Source: Arenicella sp. (GTDB lineage Bacteria; Pseudomonadota; Gammaproteobacteria; Arenicellales; Arenicellaceae). From it: a stretch of 7,057 nucleotides of DNA. Of this stretch, positions 1 to 4,854 are shown piece by piece. Made by a program: the position numbers and the translations under genes. The notes under the pieces are model-generated. The model did no database searches and was not told where the DNA came from. It saw only the letters and a list, made by a program, of their open reading frames with translations. The stretch is from contig JAESTB010000277.1 of the NCBI GenBank assembly GCA_016763815.1, positions 1 to 7,057 on the forward strand, written 5' to 3'. The first letter of the stretch is position 1. Each line of letters opens with the position of its first letter.

Positions 1-1
1 G

Positions 2-118
2 CGCCAGCCGATCTATAAAACATCAATGCAACAATGGCAGCACTACGCTGAATACCTAGACCCACTCTTGGAGGGTCTCGGGGCGACAGGTCTCGGGGCG
101 ACAGGTCTCTATGAGTGA
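2..118 (+). CDS. Sulfotransferase family protein, C-terminal end only (5' part outside the window)
   Basis: The reading frame is open from the left edge and gives 38 residues before a TGA stop. It begins RQPIYKTSMQQWQHYAEYL and continues DPLLEGL. The pattern R-Q-P-x-Y-x-x-S-x-x-x-W-x-x-Y-x-x-x-L-x-P-L-L-E-x-L resembles the C-terminus of bacterial (often TPR-linked) sulfotransferases, which move sulfuryl groups from PAPS to acceptors. Catalytic and PAPS-binding residues lie outside the window, so the family call rests on this tail alone. After the usual family end (EGL), a GLGAT unit encoded by a 15-bp tandem repeat occurs twice and is followed by GLYE, an unusual extension. The stop codon lies inside the next gene (8-bp overlap), which suggests co-transcription and translational coupling. 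Confidence 0.7.
   Translation, partial: RQPIYKTSMQQWQHYAEYLDPLLEGLGATGLGATGLYE
74..109 (+). repeat. 15-bp in-frame tandem repeat (2.4 copies) at the end of the sulfotransferase gene
   Basis: The unit GGTCTCGGGGCGACA is present twice in full (74-88 and 89-103) and is followed by a partial copy GGTCTC (104-109). The copies are identical, which suggests recent slippage or duplication. The unit length is a multiple of three, so the sulfotransferase frame is kept. The array sits between GGAGGG (70-75) and the next ATG at 111. Confidence 0.95.
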
Positions 119-497
119 GTTTGTAGATTACCTGCATGAAGTGTTCGAATCATTTGGCCCGATTCGAAGCCGTAAGATGTTTGGTGGGCATGGGATCTAT
201 CATAATGACTTAATGTTTGGCCTAGTTGCCGATGATGAGCTATACCTAAAGACCGACAGCACTAACGTTGCTCTGTTTGAGGAGCTTGGGCTGGGGCCAT
301 TCGAATTTGTTGCCAATAATAAGACATCCAAGATGTCATATTATCTTGCGCCGGAAGAGATTTATGACGATCCTGAGCAAGCCGCATATTGGGCCGAACA
401 AGGTTTCCAGGCAGCCTTAAGAGCGCAGTCAATCAAACTAAAGCGAGCGGCAAATAGAAAGCCTAAGAAGCGGGTAAATAAAAAGCTTAAGAAGTGA
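111..497 (+). CDS. TfoX N-terminal-domain protein with a Lys/Arg-rich tail
   Basis: This 128-residue protein matches the TfoX/Sxy N-terminal domain family. Visible hallmarks are the opening helix with VFESFGPIRSRKMFGGHGIY (residues 11-30), then MFGLV, DELYLK and the SYYLAP-x-E motif near residues 77-83. Full-length TfoX/Sxy of competent gammaproteobacteria is longer and has a second C-terminal domain. Here that domain is missing and is replaced by a strongly basic tail (residues 109-128, 12 of 20 Lys or Arg). A competence role therefore should not be assumed; proteins with only the N-domain are common and uncharacterised. The start agrees with the family's usual N-terminus. Only a short AGG (103-105) lies at normal Shine-Dalgarno distance. 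The stop overlaps the next start as GTGA. The basic tail could bind nucleic acid, but that is inference. Confidence 0.88.
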   Translation: MSEFVDYLHEVFESFGPIRSRKMFGGHGIYHNDLMFGLVADDELYLKTDSTNVALFEELGLGPFEFVANNKTSKMSYYLAPEEIYDDPEQAAYWAEQGFQAALRAQSIKLKRAANRKPKKRVNKKLKK

Positions 498-709
498 ATA
501 AAATTAATCCTAAAAAGCTACTCAACAGTAAATGGACCGCGGTAAAGCCGGTCAATAAAGAAAAGCATTTCATCATTGTTGCGGTCGAGTACGACGGCAA
601 TGCCAGCGTACTCGAATGCGTTATAGAAGCGGTGATAAGCAAGCGTCAACGCTCATTCGAGTGGCGTGATTTGAACGATAAGGCCGTATGGCTTAGCGGC
701 TGGACGTAG
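494..709 (+). CDS. TIGR02450 family Trp-rich small protein
   Basis: This 71-residue protein opens with MNKINPKKLLNSKWTAV and closes with a WLSGW motif. It matches the TIGR02450 (DUF2389) Trp-rich family in both length and layout. Four tryptophans are visible (14, 57, 66, 70), along with the central ECVIEAVISKRQ segment. The function of the family is unknown. Translation begins at GTG inside the previous stop (GTGA overlap). That start is supported because family members begin with the same NxINPKKLL sequence and because translational coupling is expected. No good independent ribosome-binding site is visible. The 3' end overlaps the convergent lipoprotein gene by 17 bp, with no terminator hairpin between them. 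Confidence 0.88.
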   Translation: MNKINPKKLLNSKWTAVKPVNKEKHFIIVAVEYDGNASVLECVIEAVISKRQRSFEWRDLNDKAVWLSGWT

Positions 710-1313
710 CAAGGTTAACCTCAGTACACTGCTGCCAAAATTGGGAATCGCTAACGTTGGCTTGGTGTAATAGATCGATATTTGAGATCATTTTTACATA
801 CCCTTGGTTAGGGCTAAATTGTGCATACACATTTGCCACTATGCTGTCGGGTTTTGGTCCATTGAAGCAGCCCATGTGAACATTAATTGTTAAGCTACCG
901 TTTCCCTGAATATCATTTTGTTTGATAATACGCAGCCGGTTTTGAGCTAATCGTATGGCGTCTGCCGCACTGTCAGCTAAATAGAATAGAGTGATACGTT
1001 GTTCGCCCTCTACGTATTGTTGCAGTTGACCGACCGTTGCGTTGGCTTTTACAGTAGCCTTGGCCATAGTGCTAAAATCGTGATTGCGGTCGGCTGAGCT
1101 AAAGCCTAGTTGTAGGCTAACCGACTCATCTTCTAGTTGTATAATCTGATCAGTGATCACCGCAATTCGAATCTCATTTGGGTTGGCGTCAAGCGGGTCA
1201 AAGTTGCGCAGTTTCCAAATAGTCGATAGCGGAACAGAGGTGCATGCACAGAGAAAAGTGAGGCAAAGCAATGCCAACACTGATGCAGATGCTAATTGAT
1301 TAGTTTTCATCAT
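693..1313 (-). CDS. Predicted outer-membrane lipoprotein, uncharacterised (206 aa)
   Basis: A hydrophobic signal peptide (residues about 7-22) ends in the lipobox-like L-C-A-C, so Cys24 is the predicted lipidated residue. The Cys at position -2 of the box is unusual but tolerated. Residue 25 is Thr, not Asp, which favours outer-membrane sorting. The mature part begins TSVPLSTIWKLRNFDPLDAN and continues as a soluble alpha/beta-looking region with only two more cysteines (149 and 196), which may form a disulfide. I recognise it only as a conserved-looking hypothetical lipoprotein and cannot assign a function. It is the last gene of the four-gene operon; its start overlaps the preceding lipoprotein gene by 14 bp. 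Two successive ATG codons (1313 and 1310) are possible starts, with only a weak AAGA upstream. Confidence 0.78.
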   Translation of the reverse strand: MMKTNQLASASVLALLCLTFLCACTSVPLSTIWKLRNFDPLDANPNEIRIAVITDQIIQLEDESVSLQLGFSSADRNHDFSTMAKATVKANATVGQLQQYVEGEQRITLFYLADSAADAIRLAQNRLRIIKQNDIQGNGSLTINVHMGCFNGPKPDSIVANVYAQFSPNQGYVKMISNIDLLHQANVSDSQFWQQCTEVNLATSSR

Positions 1314-1512
1314 TCTTGAGCAAGTCGTCGCGCTGGCGTTTATAGCGGCGGTAGTCAGGTTCTAGGCCTTTGAGACATTCTTCTCGTGCATCTTGGTTCG
1401 GCTCACGTTGGCACCGACTTCGGCTGTTCTCCTGCACCCCCTCATAAAGCTGTTTGCTGGTACATCCAGAGATTGTTACGAGAATTATTAACGTAGTTAA
1501 TTTATTTTTCAT
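1300..1512 (-). CDS. Small lipoprotein (70 aa)
   Basis: A short signal sequence MKNKLTTLIILVTISGC ends in a good lipobox, I-S-G-C, with lipidated Cys17. Thr18 at position +2 favours the outer membrane. The mature 54 residues are highly charged and rich in Arg, Glu and Asp, with two further cysteines (34 and 46) spaced for a possible intramolecular disulfide, and an Arg/Lys/Asp-rich helical C-terminus. No enzymatic motif is visible and the function is unknown. It overlaps the XRE gene by 11 bp upstream and the larger lipoprotein gene by 14 bp downstream, so it is almost certainly made from the same mRNA. There is no recognisable Shine-Dalgarno sequence; a 12-bp palindrome lies just before the start. 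Confidence 0.8.
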   Translation of the reverse strand: MKNKLTTLIILVTISGCTSKQLYEGVQENSRSRCQREPNQDAREECLKGLEPDYRRYKRQRDDLLKNDEN

Positions 1513-1711
1513 TTTGGTGCACCAATATATCCCCAGGTTGACACTCTAAGAACTCACATATTTTTTCTAAGGTATTAAAACGAATACCTTTAACCCGACC
1601 CGTTCTAAGTAGCGAAATATTTTGTTCGGTGATGCCGACATATTCAGCCAATTCCTTTGAACGCTTTTTACGCATGGCCAGCATGGCATCTAGATTTACG
1701 ATGATACTCAT
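1502..1711 (-). CDS. Small XRE/Cro-type helix-turn-helix regulator (YozG-like, paired with DUF2975)
   Basis: From the chosen ATG this is a 69-residue protein made almost only of a Cro/C1-type helix-turn-helix domain. Helices cover residues about 6-57, with the recognition region near EYVGITEQNISLLRTGRVKG (residues 23-42), and the C-terminus carries the typical C-Q-P-G-D-I-L motif. Such small regulators often sit next to DUF2975 membrane proteins, as here. The frame stays open upstream to an ATG at 1753, but that start would overlap the DUF2975 gene by 35 bp and add residues absent from the family, which begins M-x-I-I-V-N-L-D. The chosen ATG is 7 bp after the DUF2975 stop and has no clear Shine-Dalgarno sequence, so reinitiation after the upstream stop is likely. 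It probably binds DNA in this operon's own promoter region (inference). Confidence 0.9.
   Translation of the reverse strand: MSIIVNLDAMLAMRKKRSKELAEYVGITEQNISLLRTGRVKGIRFNTLEKICEFLECQPGDILVHQNEK
1514..1525. repeat. 12-bp perfect palindrome before the small lipoprotein start
   Basis: TTGGTGCACCAA is a perfect inverted repeat. It lies in the last codons of the XRE gene, ending one base upstream of the overlapping lipoprotein ATG. It may be a protein-binding dyad, a short RNA hairpin affecting initiation of the lipoprotein gene, or chance within coding sequence. Confidence 0.9.
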
Positions 1712-1718
1712 AGCTAAG

Positions 1719-2252
1719 CTATACGAACGAAGCGTTTTCGTTGGCGAGCGCAAGGCCTTCTTTAAAGCACCAAGCGATGGTCAAAAAGGTGGCGGCAATG
1801 AATAGCAGCCAAAATTCGTTGCTGCCGAAACTAACAATAAACGCTTTTTGATTAGGACCATTATTAAAGGTGAGCAGAACGCTAAGCACCGCGGTGTTTA
1901 ACACCTTTAATATGGCGCTAACGAACAAGGCTAAACAAAAACGATGTAGCGATCGAACACTTGCTTTGGTAAAAAAATTATCAGATTTAAAGTGTTCGAA
2001 CAATTGTCGAAGTTGAATCAGCCCATACACCACAACTAAGGTAGTAGTGACACTAATTGCGCCGGCGCAGATGATTTGCCAAGGTCGGATTGTTTCGAGC
2101 TGAAGCACGCCTTGTTGAGCGGTGAATAGTAGCTGTGCATTACTTTGAAAATTAATCCAAAACCAAATCGTTACCATAGGTAGAGCGAAAATAAGAACTG
2201 CGCAAATCATCGACATAAGTGTCGAGAGTCGTTTTAGTTTATTAGCGTGCAT
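1719..2252 (-). CDS. DUF2975 domain-containing inner-membrane protein
   Basis: This 177-residue protein has four predicted membrane segments at about residues 11-33, 59-81, 104-128 and 145-163. Between the second and third lies the DUF2975-type cytoplasmic stretch LRQLFEHFKSDNFFTKASVR (residues 81-100), in which the F-x-x-x-x-F-T-x-A-x-V-R-x-L pattern is characteristic. The C-terminus EGLALANENASFV also fits the family. DUF2975 function is unknown; members are commonly followed by a small XRE regulator, as here (7 bp away), which suggests that the membrane protein and regulator act together. It is the first gene of the minus-strand operon. The ATG at 2252 gives a normal-length N-terminus with Lys/Arg before the first helix. 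The leader is AT-rich and has only a weak, distant GGG upstream. Confidence 0.88.
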   Translation of the reverse strand: MHANKLKRLSTLMSMICAVLIFALPMVTIWFWINFQSNAQLLFTAQQGVLQLETIRPWQIICAGAISVTTTLVVVYGLIQLRQLFEHFKSDNFFTKASVRSLHRFCLALFVSAILKVLNTAVLSVLLTFNNGPNQKAFIVSFGSNEFWLLFIAATFLTIAWCFKEGLALANENASFV

Positions 2253-2287
2253 TTAAATTGAGCCCAATTAATTTGGATAGGCATTTA

Positions 2288-2315
2288 AAAATACACTAAA
2301 AACAACTTAAAACAA
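2288..2315 (-). promoter_or_regulatory. Candidate promoter of the DUF2975/XRE/lipoprotein operon
   Basis: Read on the minus strand, TTGTTT (2315-2310) and TATTTT (2293-2288) are separated by 16 bp and resemble sigma-70 -35 and -10 elements. The predicted transcript would have a leader of about 30 bases. The region is very AT-rich, so chance matches are likely and this remains a candidate. Confidence 0.35.
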
Positions 2316-2340
2316 TGATTAATTATCGTAAAACAATAAT
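2297..2340. repeat. Spaced AT-rich direct repeats in the divergent promoter region
   Basis: TAAAACAATGAT (2308-2319) and TAAAACAATAAT (2329-2340) match at 11 of 12 bases and start 21 bp apart. A looser copy, TAAAAACAACT, starts at 2297, 11 bp before the first. The spacings are close to one and two turns of the helix, so they lie on the same face of DNA. They overlap and flank the candidate -35 of the minus-strand operon, a plausible site for the operon's own XRE regulator (inference). A second short repeat, ATTTGAGC, occurs at 2346-2353 and 2372-2379. Nothing else was recognised in the 189-base gap between the DUF2975 gene and the hydrolase/OsmC gene. Confidence 0.6.
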
Positions 2341-2441
2341 AATTCATTTGAGCTGCCAGATTTTTACCAAAATTTGAGCAATAAATGTATCTCGATAGCG
2401 GTCTGCTAACATGTTCAAAATACTAAACTACTTAAAAATGC

Positions 2442-3644
2442 ATGCAGCAGCGTATTACGTTTAAAAACCGCGATCAACTCGATCTGTCTGGCGCGCTTCA
2501 TCAACCAAGTGATGGCCAGCCAATTGCCTATGCACTGTTTGCGCACTGCTTTACCTGTACCAAAAGCATCAAAGCCGCGGTGGTTATTGCTGAAACCTTG
2601 GCACAGCGAGGGTTAGCAACTCTGCGTTTTGATTTTACCGGCTTAGGCGGCAGTAAAGGTGACTTTGCCGATAGTAATTTCTCGACTAATATCAATGATT
2701 TGATAGATGCTGCGGAGTTCTTAAAGAATGAGTTTCAAGCGCCCAAATTACTAATAGGGCATTCTCTGGGTGGTACCGCCGTACTCGCCGCGTCGCAAAT
2801 GATCGAATCGGCTAACGCGGTTGCGTGTATAGGGTCACCGTCGAACCCCGAGCATATTTTACGTCTGCTTGAGGAGCACTTGGTAACTATCGAGCGATCG
2901 GGTGCCGCCGAGGTTAAGTTGGCTGGCCGGCCCTTTAAATTTAAGCAAGAGTTCGTCGATGACATGGGTAAACATAAAATCGACTATCGAGACTTGCGAA
3001 AAGCCCTGATGGTATTGCATTCGCCTAGCGATAAAACGGTATCGATAGACGAGGCTAGTAAAATATTTTCACAAGCATTGCACCCTAAAAGCTTTGTTAG
3101 TCTTGACCACGCTGATCATCTGCTAAGTGATAAGCAAGACGCTGAATACGTCGCCAACGTACTGAGCAGTTGGGTGATGCGATACATTGCAGTAAAGGAA
3201 GCTCCGCTCGTCGAACACCATGGTGTGTCGGCCAGTGCCAAGACCAAGCAAGGCTTTTTATGTCATATTAACGCGAGTGGTCATCGCTTGCTGGCTGATG
3301 AACCTGTCAGTGTTGGCGGCGGCAATCTCGGGCCGTCACCGTATGACTTCTTAGGGGCGGCGTTGTCCAGCTGCACTACTATGACGCTGAACATGTATGC
3401 TCGGCACAAGAAAATTGATTTAGCTAATGTTGACGTGACCGTTGAACACCGTCGGATACACGCGCAAGACTGCGTCGATTGCGAAAAAAACGAGGGTAAG
3501 GTTGATGTTTTTAATCGAGCCATCACATTGGAAGGGAATTTAAGCGAAGAGCAGCGCCGCCGGATGCTAGAAATTGCCGACCGATGCCCGGTGCATAAAA
3601 CCTTAGAAAACGAAATCAAGATCACCACTGAATTGAATAACTAA
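2442..3644 (+). CDS. Bifunctional alpha/beta hydrolase/OsmC family protein
   Basis: This 400-residue fusion has an N-terminal alpha/beta hydrolase (about 1-250) and a C-terminal OsmC/Ohr-like domain (about 265-398). The hydrolase part shows the nucleophile elbow G-H-S-L-G-G (residues 106-111, Ser108), a likely acid Asp197 (HSPSDKTV) and His226 (DHADHLL). The OsmC part shows the two peroxidatic/resolving cysteines: Cys311 in SSCTTMTL and Cys382 in RCPVHKTLEN. An extra pair, C344-x-x-C347, lies between them. OsmC/Ohr proteins reduce organic hydroperoxides with these cysteines; the hydrolase substrate is unknown. The two-domain layout is a known family. The start has no Shine-Dalgarno sequence and is preceded by an overlapping ATG in another frame at 2438. 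The trxC start follows the stop by 2 bp, so the pair is an operon and electron supply by thioredoxin is plausible (inference). Confidence 0.93.
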   Translation: MQQRITFKNRDQLDLSGALHQPSDGQPIAYALFAHCFTCTKSIKAAVVIAETLAQRGLATLRFDFTGLGGSKGDFADSNFSTNINDLIDAAEFLKNEFQAPKLLIGHSLGGTAVLAASQMIESANAVACIGSPSNPEHILRLLEEHLVTIERSGAAEVKLAGRPFKFKQEFVDDMGKHKIDYRDLRKALMVLHSPSDKTVSIDEASKIFSQALHPKSFVSLDHADHLLSDKQDAEYVANVLSSWVMRYIAVKEAPLVEHHGVSASAKTKQGFLCHINASGHRLLADEPVSVGGGNLGPSPYDFLGAALSSCTTMTLNMYARHKKIDLANVDVTVEHRRIHAQDCVDCEKNEGKVDVFNRAITLEGNLSEEQRRRMLEIADRCPVHKTLENEIKITTELNN

Positions 3645-3646
3645 AT

Positions 3647-4099
3647 ATGCCGACGAACCACATTTCGACCACTAATATTTCTTGCCCTGAATGCGCCTCG
3701 ACCAATCGAGTGCCATCGGACCGCCTTGGTGATAAGCCCAAATGCGCTAAGTGTAAAATAGCGTTATTTCAAGGCAATCCGATCGAGTTAACATCAGCTA
3801 ACGTAGCAACGGTGTTAAATCATAATGAGATTCCAGTGTTGGTTGACTGCTGGGCACCTTGGTGTGGGCCATGTCGGAGCTTTGCGCCGACCTTTGAGAA
3901 GGCAGCGGAGCAGCTCGAGCCTAAGCTTCGGTTCGCTAAGCTCAATACCGAAGACCAACAGCAGGTGGCTGGTCGCTGGCAGATACGATCCATACCGACC
4001 TTGATTTTGTTTAAGGCGGGTAAAGAAGTAACACGGTCGTCTGGTGCGATGTCGCTAAGCCAGTTGAAACAATGGCTGGTAAAAAATGGCGTCGGCTGA
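3647..4099 (+). CDS. trxC: Thioredoxin 2 (TrxC)
   Basis: This 150-residue protein has the TrxC layout: an N-terminal zinc ribbon with two C-x-x-C pairs (Cys13/Cys16 and Cys33/Cys36), then a thioredoxin fold with the active site WCGPC (Cys73 and Cys76) in VDCWAPWCGPCRSFAP. The buried Asp67 and cis-proline Pro117 (RSIPT) are present, and length matches the family. It is a cytoplasmic dithiol reductant, kept reduced by thioredoxin reductase, whose zinc ribbon makes it sensitive to oxidation; in E. coli it belongs to the peroxide-stress response. The ATG lies 2 bp after the hydrolase/OsmC stop without a clear ribosome-binding site, pointing to coupled translation. No OxyR site could be identified with confidence. 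Confidence 0.95.
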   Translation: MPTNHISTTNISCPECASTNRVPSDRLGDKPKCAKCKIALFQGNPIELTSANVATVLNHNEIPVLVDCWAPWCGPCRSFAPTFEKAAEQLEPKLRFAKLNTEDQQQVAGRWQIRSIPTLILFKAGKEVTRSSGAMSLSQLKQWLVKNGVG

Positions 4100-4128
4100 G
4101 GTTTAGCGTCAGTTGCACACTCAATTAT

Positions 4129-4134
4129 AGGAAA
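4129..4134 (+). promoter_or_regulatory. Ribosome-binding site of the FrnE-like gene
   Basis: AGGAAA lies 7 bases before the ATG at 4142. It is the clearest Shine-Dalgarno sequence in the redox cluster and fixes this start. The other two genes of the cluster lack one. Confidence 0.7.
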
Positions 4135-4141
4135 ATAATTT

Positions 4142-4786
4142 ATGCATACTATCGATATTATTTCAGACGTTTCATGCCCGTGGTGCATTATTGGCTATCG
4201 CTCATTGCTGTCGGCATTGGAGCAATTGAATGCCAAAGATTCAGTTAAAATTTCTTGGCGGCCGTTCGAGCTAAACCCATCAATGCCAGAGCAAGGTCAA
4301 GATCGTGCTGAGCACCTGCAACAGAAATACGGCGTGACCGATCAGCAAGCTAAAGTAAATCGGCAAAACTTAGTCGATAGAGGTTTGTCGGTTGGCTACC
4401 AGTTTAAGTTTCCAGAAAACGGCCGTGTGTATAACACGTTTAACGCTCATCGATTAATTCATTGGGCCAAAGAGCATAATTTACAGACAGAGTTGAAACT
4501 CGCCTTGTTCGACCTATATTTTAAGCAGGCTGGCAATCCGAGTCGCAATGACGATCTACTTAGCTGTATTGAGACGGTTGGCTTACCTAAGCCGCAGGCT
4601 AAGGACATTCTAGAGTCTGATAAGTTCGCTGAAGAGGTTCGTGCTGACCAGCAACTGAGCCAACAACAGGGTATCAGTTCGGTACCGGCATTTATCTTCA
4701 ACAACAAGTATCTTGTCTCAGGTGGCCAGCCTAAAGAGGTATTTATTAATGCCATTCAAGAGCTAGATAAGGAGGAAGCAGCTTAA
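4142..4786 (+). CDS. DsbA-family oxidoreductase, FrnE-like
   Basis: This 214-residue protein shows the thioredoxin-fold start MHTIDIISDVSCPWCIIGYR with a CPWC active site (Cys12 and Cys15), an inserted helical domain, and the cis-proline loop at ISSVPAF (Pro182), followed by FIFNNKYLVSGGQP. This is the FrnE/polyketide-biosynthesis-type DsbA family pattern (F-x-P-x-L-F-x-x-F). No signal peptide is present, so it acts in the cytoplasm, unlike periplasmic DsbA. Related proteins act as dithiol oxidoreductases or isomerases, and some are linked to oxidative-stress resistance; the substrate here is unknown. It lies 42 bp after trxC with its own ribosome-binding site and probably shares its transcript. 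No independent promoter was convincing in the gap. Confidence 0.92.
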   Translation: MHTIDIISDVSCPWCIIGYRSLLSALEQLNAKDSVKISWRPFELNPSMPEQGQDRAEHLQQKYGVTDQQAKVNRQNLVDRGLSVGYQFKFPENGRVYNTFNAHRLIHWAKEHNLQTELKLALFDLYFKQAGNPSRNDDLLSCIETVGLPKPQAKDILESDKFAEEVRADQQLSQQQGISSVPAFIFNNKYLVSGGQPKEVFINAIQELDKEEAA

Positions 4787-4801
4787 CATCGGTATATGAT
4801 A

Positions 4802-4836
4802 AGGCTTGCTTGGGGAAAACCAGGCTTGCTTAAAAC
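4802..4836. repeat. Imperfect direct repeat between convergent genes
   Basis: AGGCTTGCTTGGGGAAAAC (4802-4820) is followed one base later by AGGCTTGCTTAAAAC (4822-4836). The two copies differ only by a 4-base GGGG block. The second copy forms the left arm of a hairpin that ends inside the mtfA coding region. Confidence 0.85.
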
Positions 4837-4854
4837 TAGGCCGTTTTCAAGCAA
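4826..4854. terminator. Candidate bidirectional hairpin between the FrnE-like and mtfA genes
   Basis: TTGCTTAAAAC (4826-4836) pairs with GTTTT (4843-4847) and AAGCAA (4849-4854), leaving C4848 bulged and a 6-base loop TAGGCC. It gives 11 base pairs but is AT-rich and has no following run of T on either strand, so termination is uncertain. It overlaps the mtfA stop codon. It is the only stem-loop I see between these convergent genes. Confidence 0.3.

Noticed and set aside
713..720. GGTTAACC palindrome near the convergent overlap as a terminator
   Set aside because: Only 8 bp with no loop and no T run; it lies in lipoprotein codons and is too short to support termination.
1300..1711. XRE gene plus adjacent small overlapping gene read as a toxin-antitoxin pair
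   Set aside because: The 70-residue partner has a clear lipobox and signal sequence, not a toxin fold, and the DUF2975/XRE pairing explains the regulator.
1712..1753. Longer start for the XRE gene at ATG 1753
   Set aside because: It would overlap the DUF2975 gene by 35 bp and add 14 residues not typical of the family, which begins M-x-I-I-V-N-L-D at 1711.
2735..2965. Open frame on the minus strand inside the hydrolase gene
   Set aside because: Its product has no recognisable family and lies antisense to the conserved G-H-S-L-G-G region.
3281..3628. Open frame on the minus strand inside the OsmC domain
   Set aside because: Antisense to a strongly conserved coding region; the protein is low-quality, Ser/Cys-rich and without family features.
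3820..4188. Minus-strand frame across trxC and the start of the FrnE-like gene
   Set aside because: It is antisense to the WCGPC and CPWC active sites of two clear genes and crosses their junction.
4459..4755. Minus-strand frame inside the FrnE-like gene
   Set aside because: Antisense shadow without any domain or ribosome-binding evidence.
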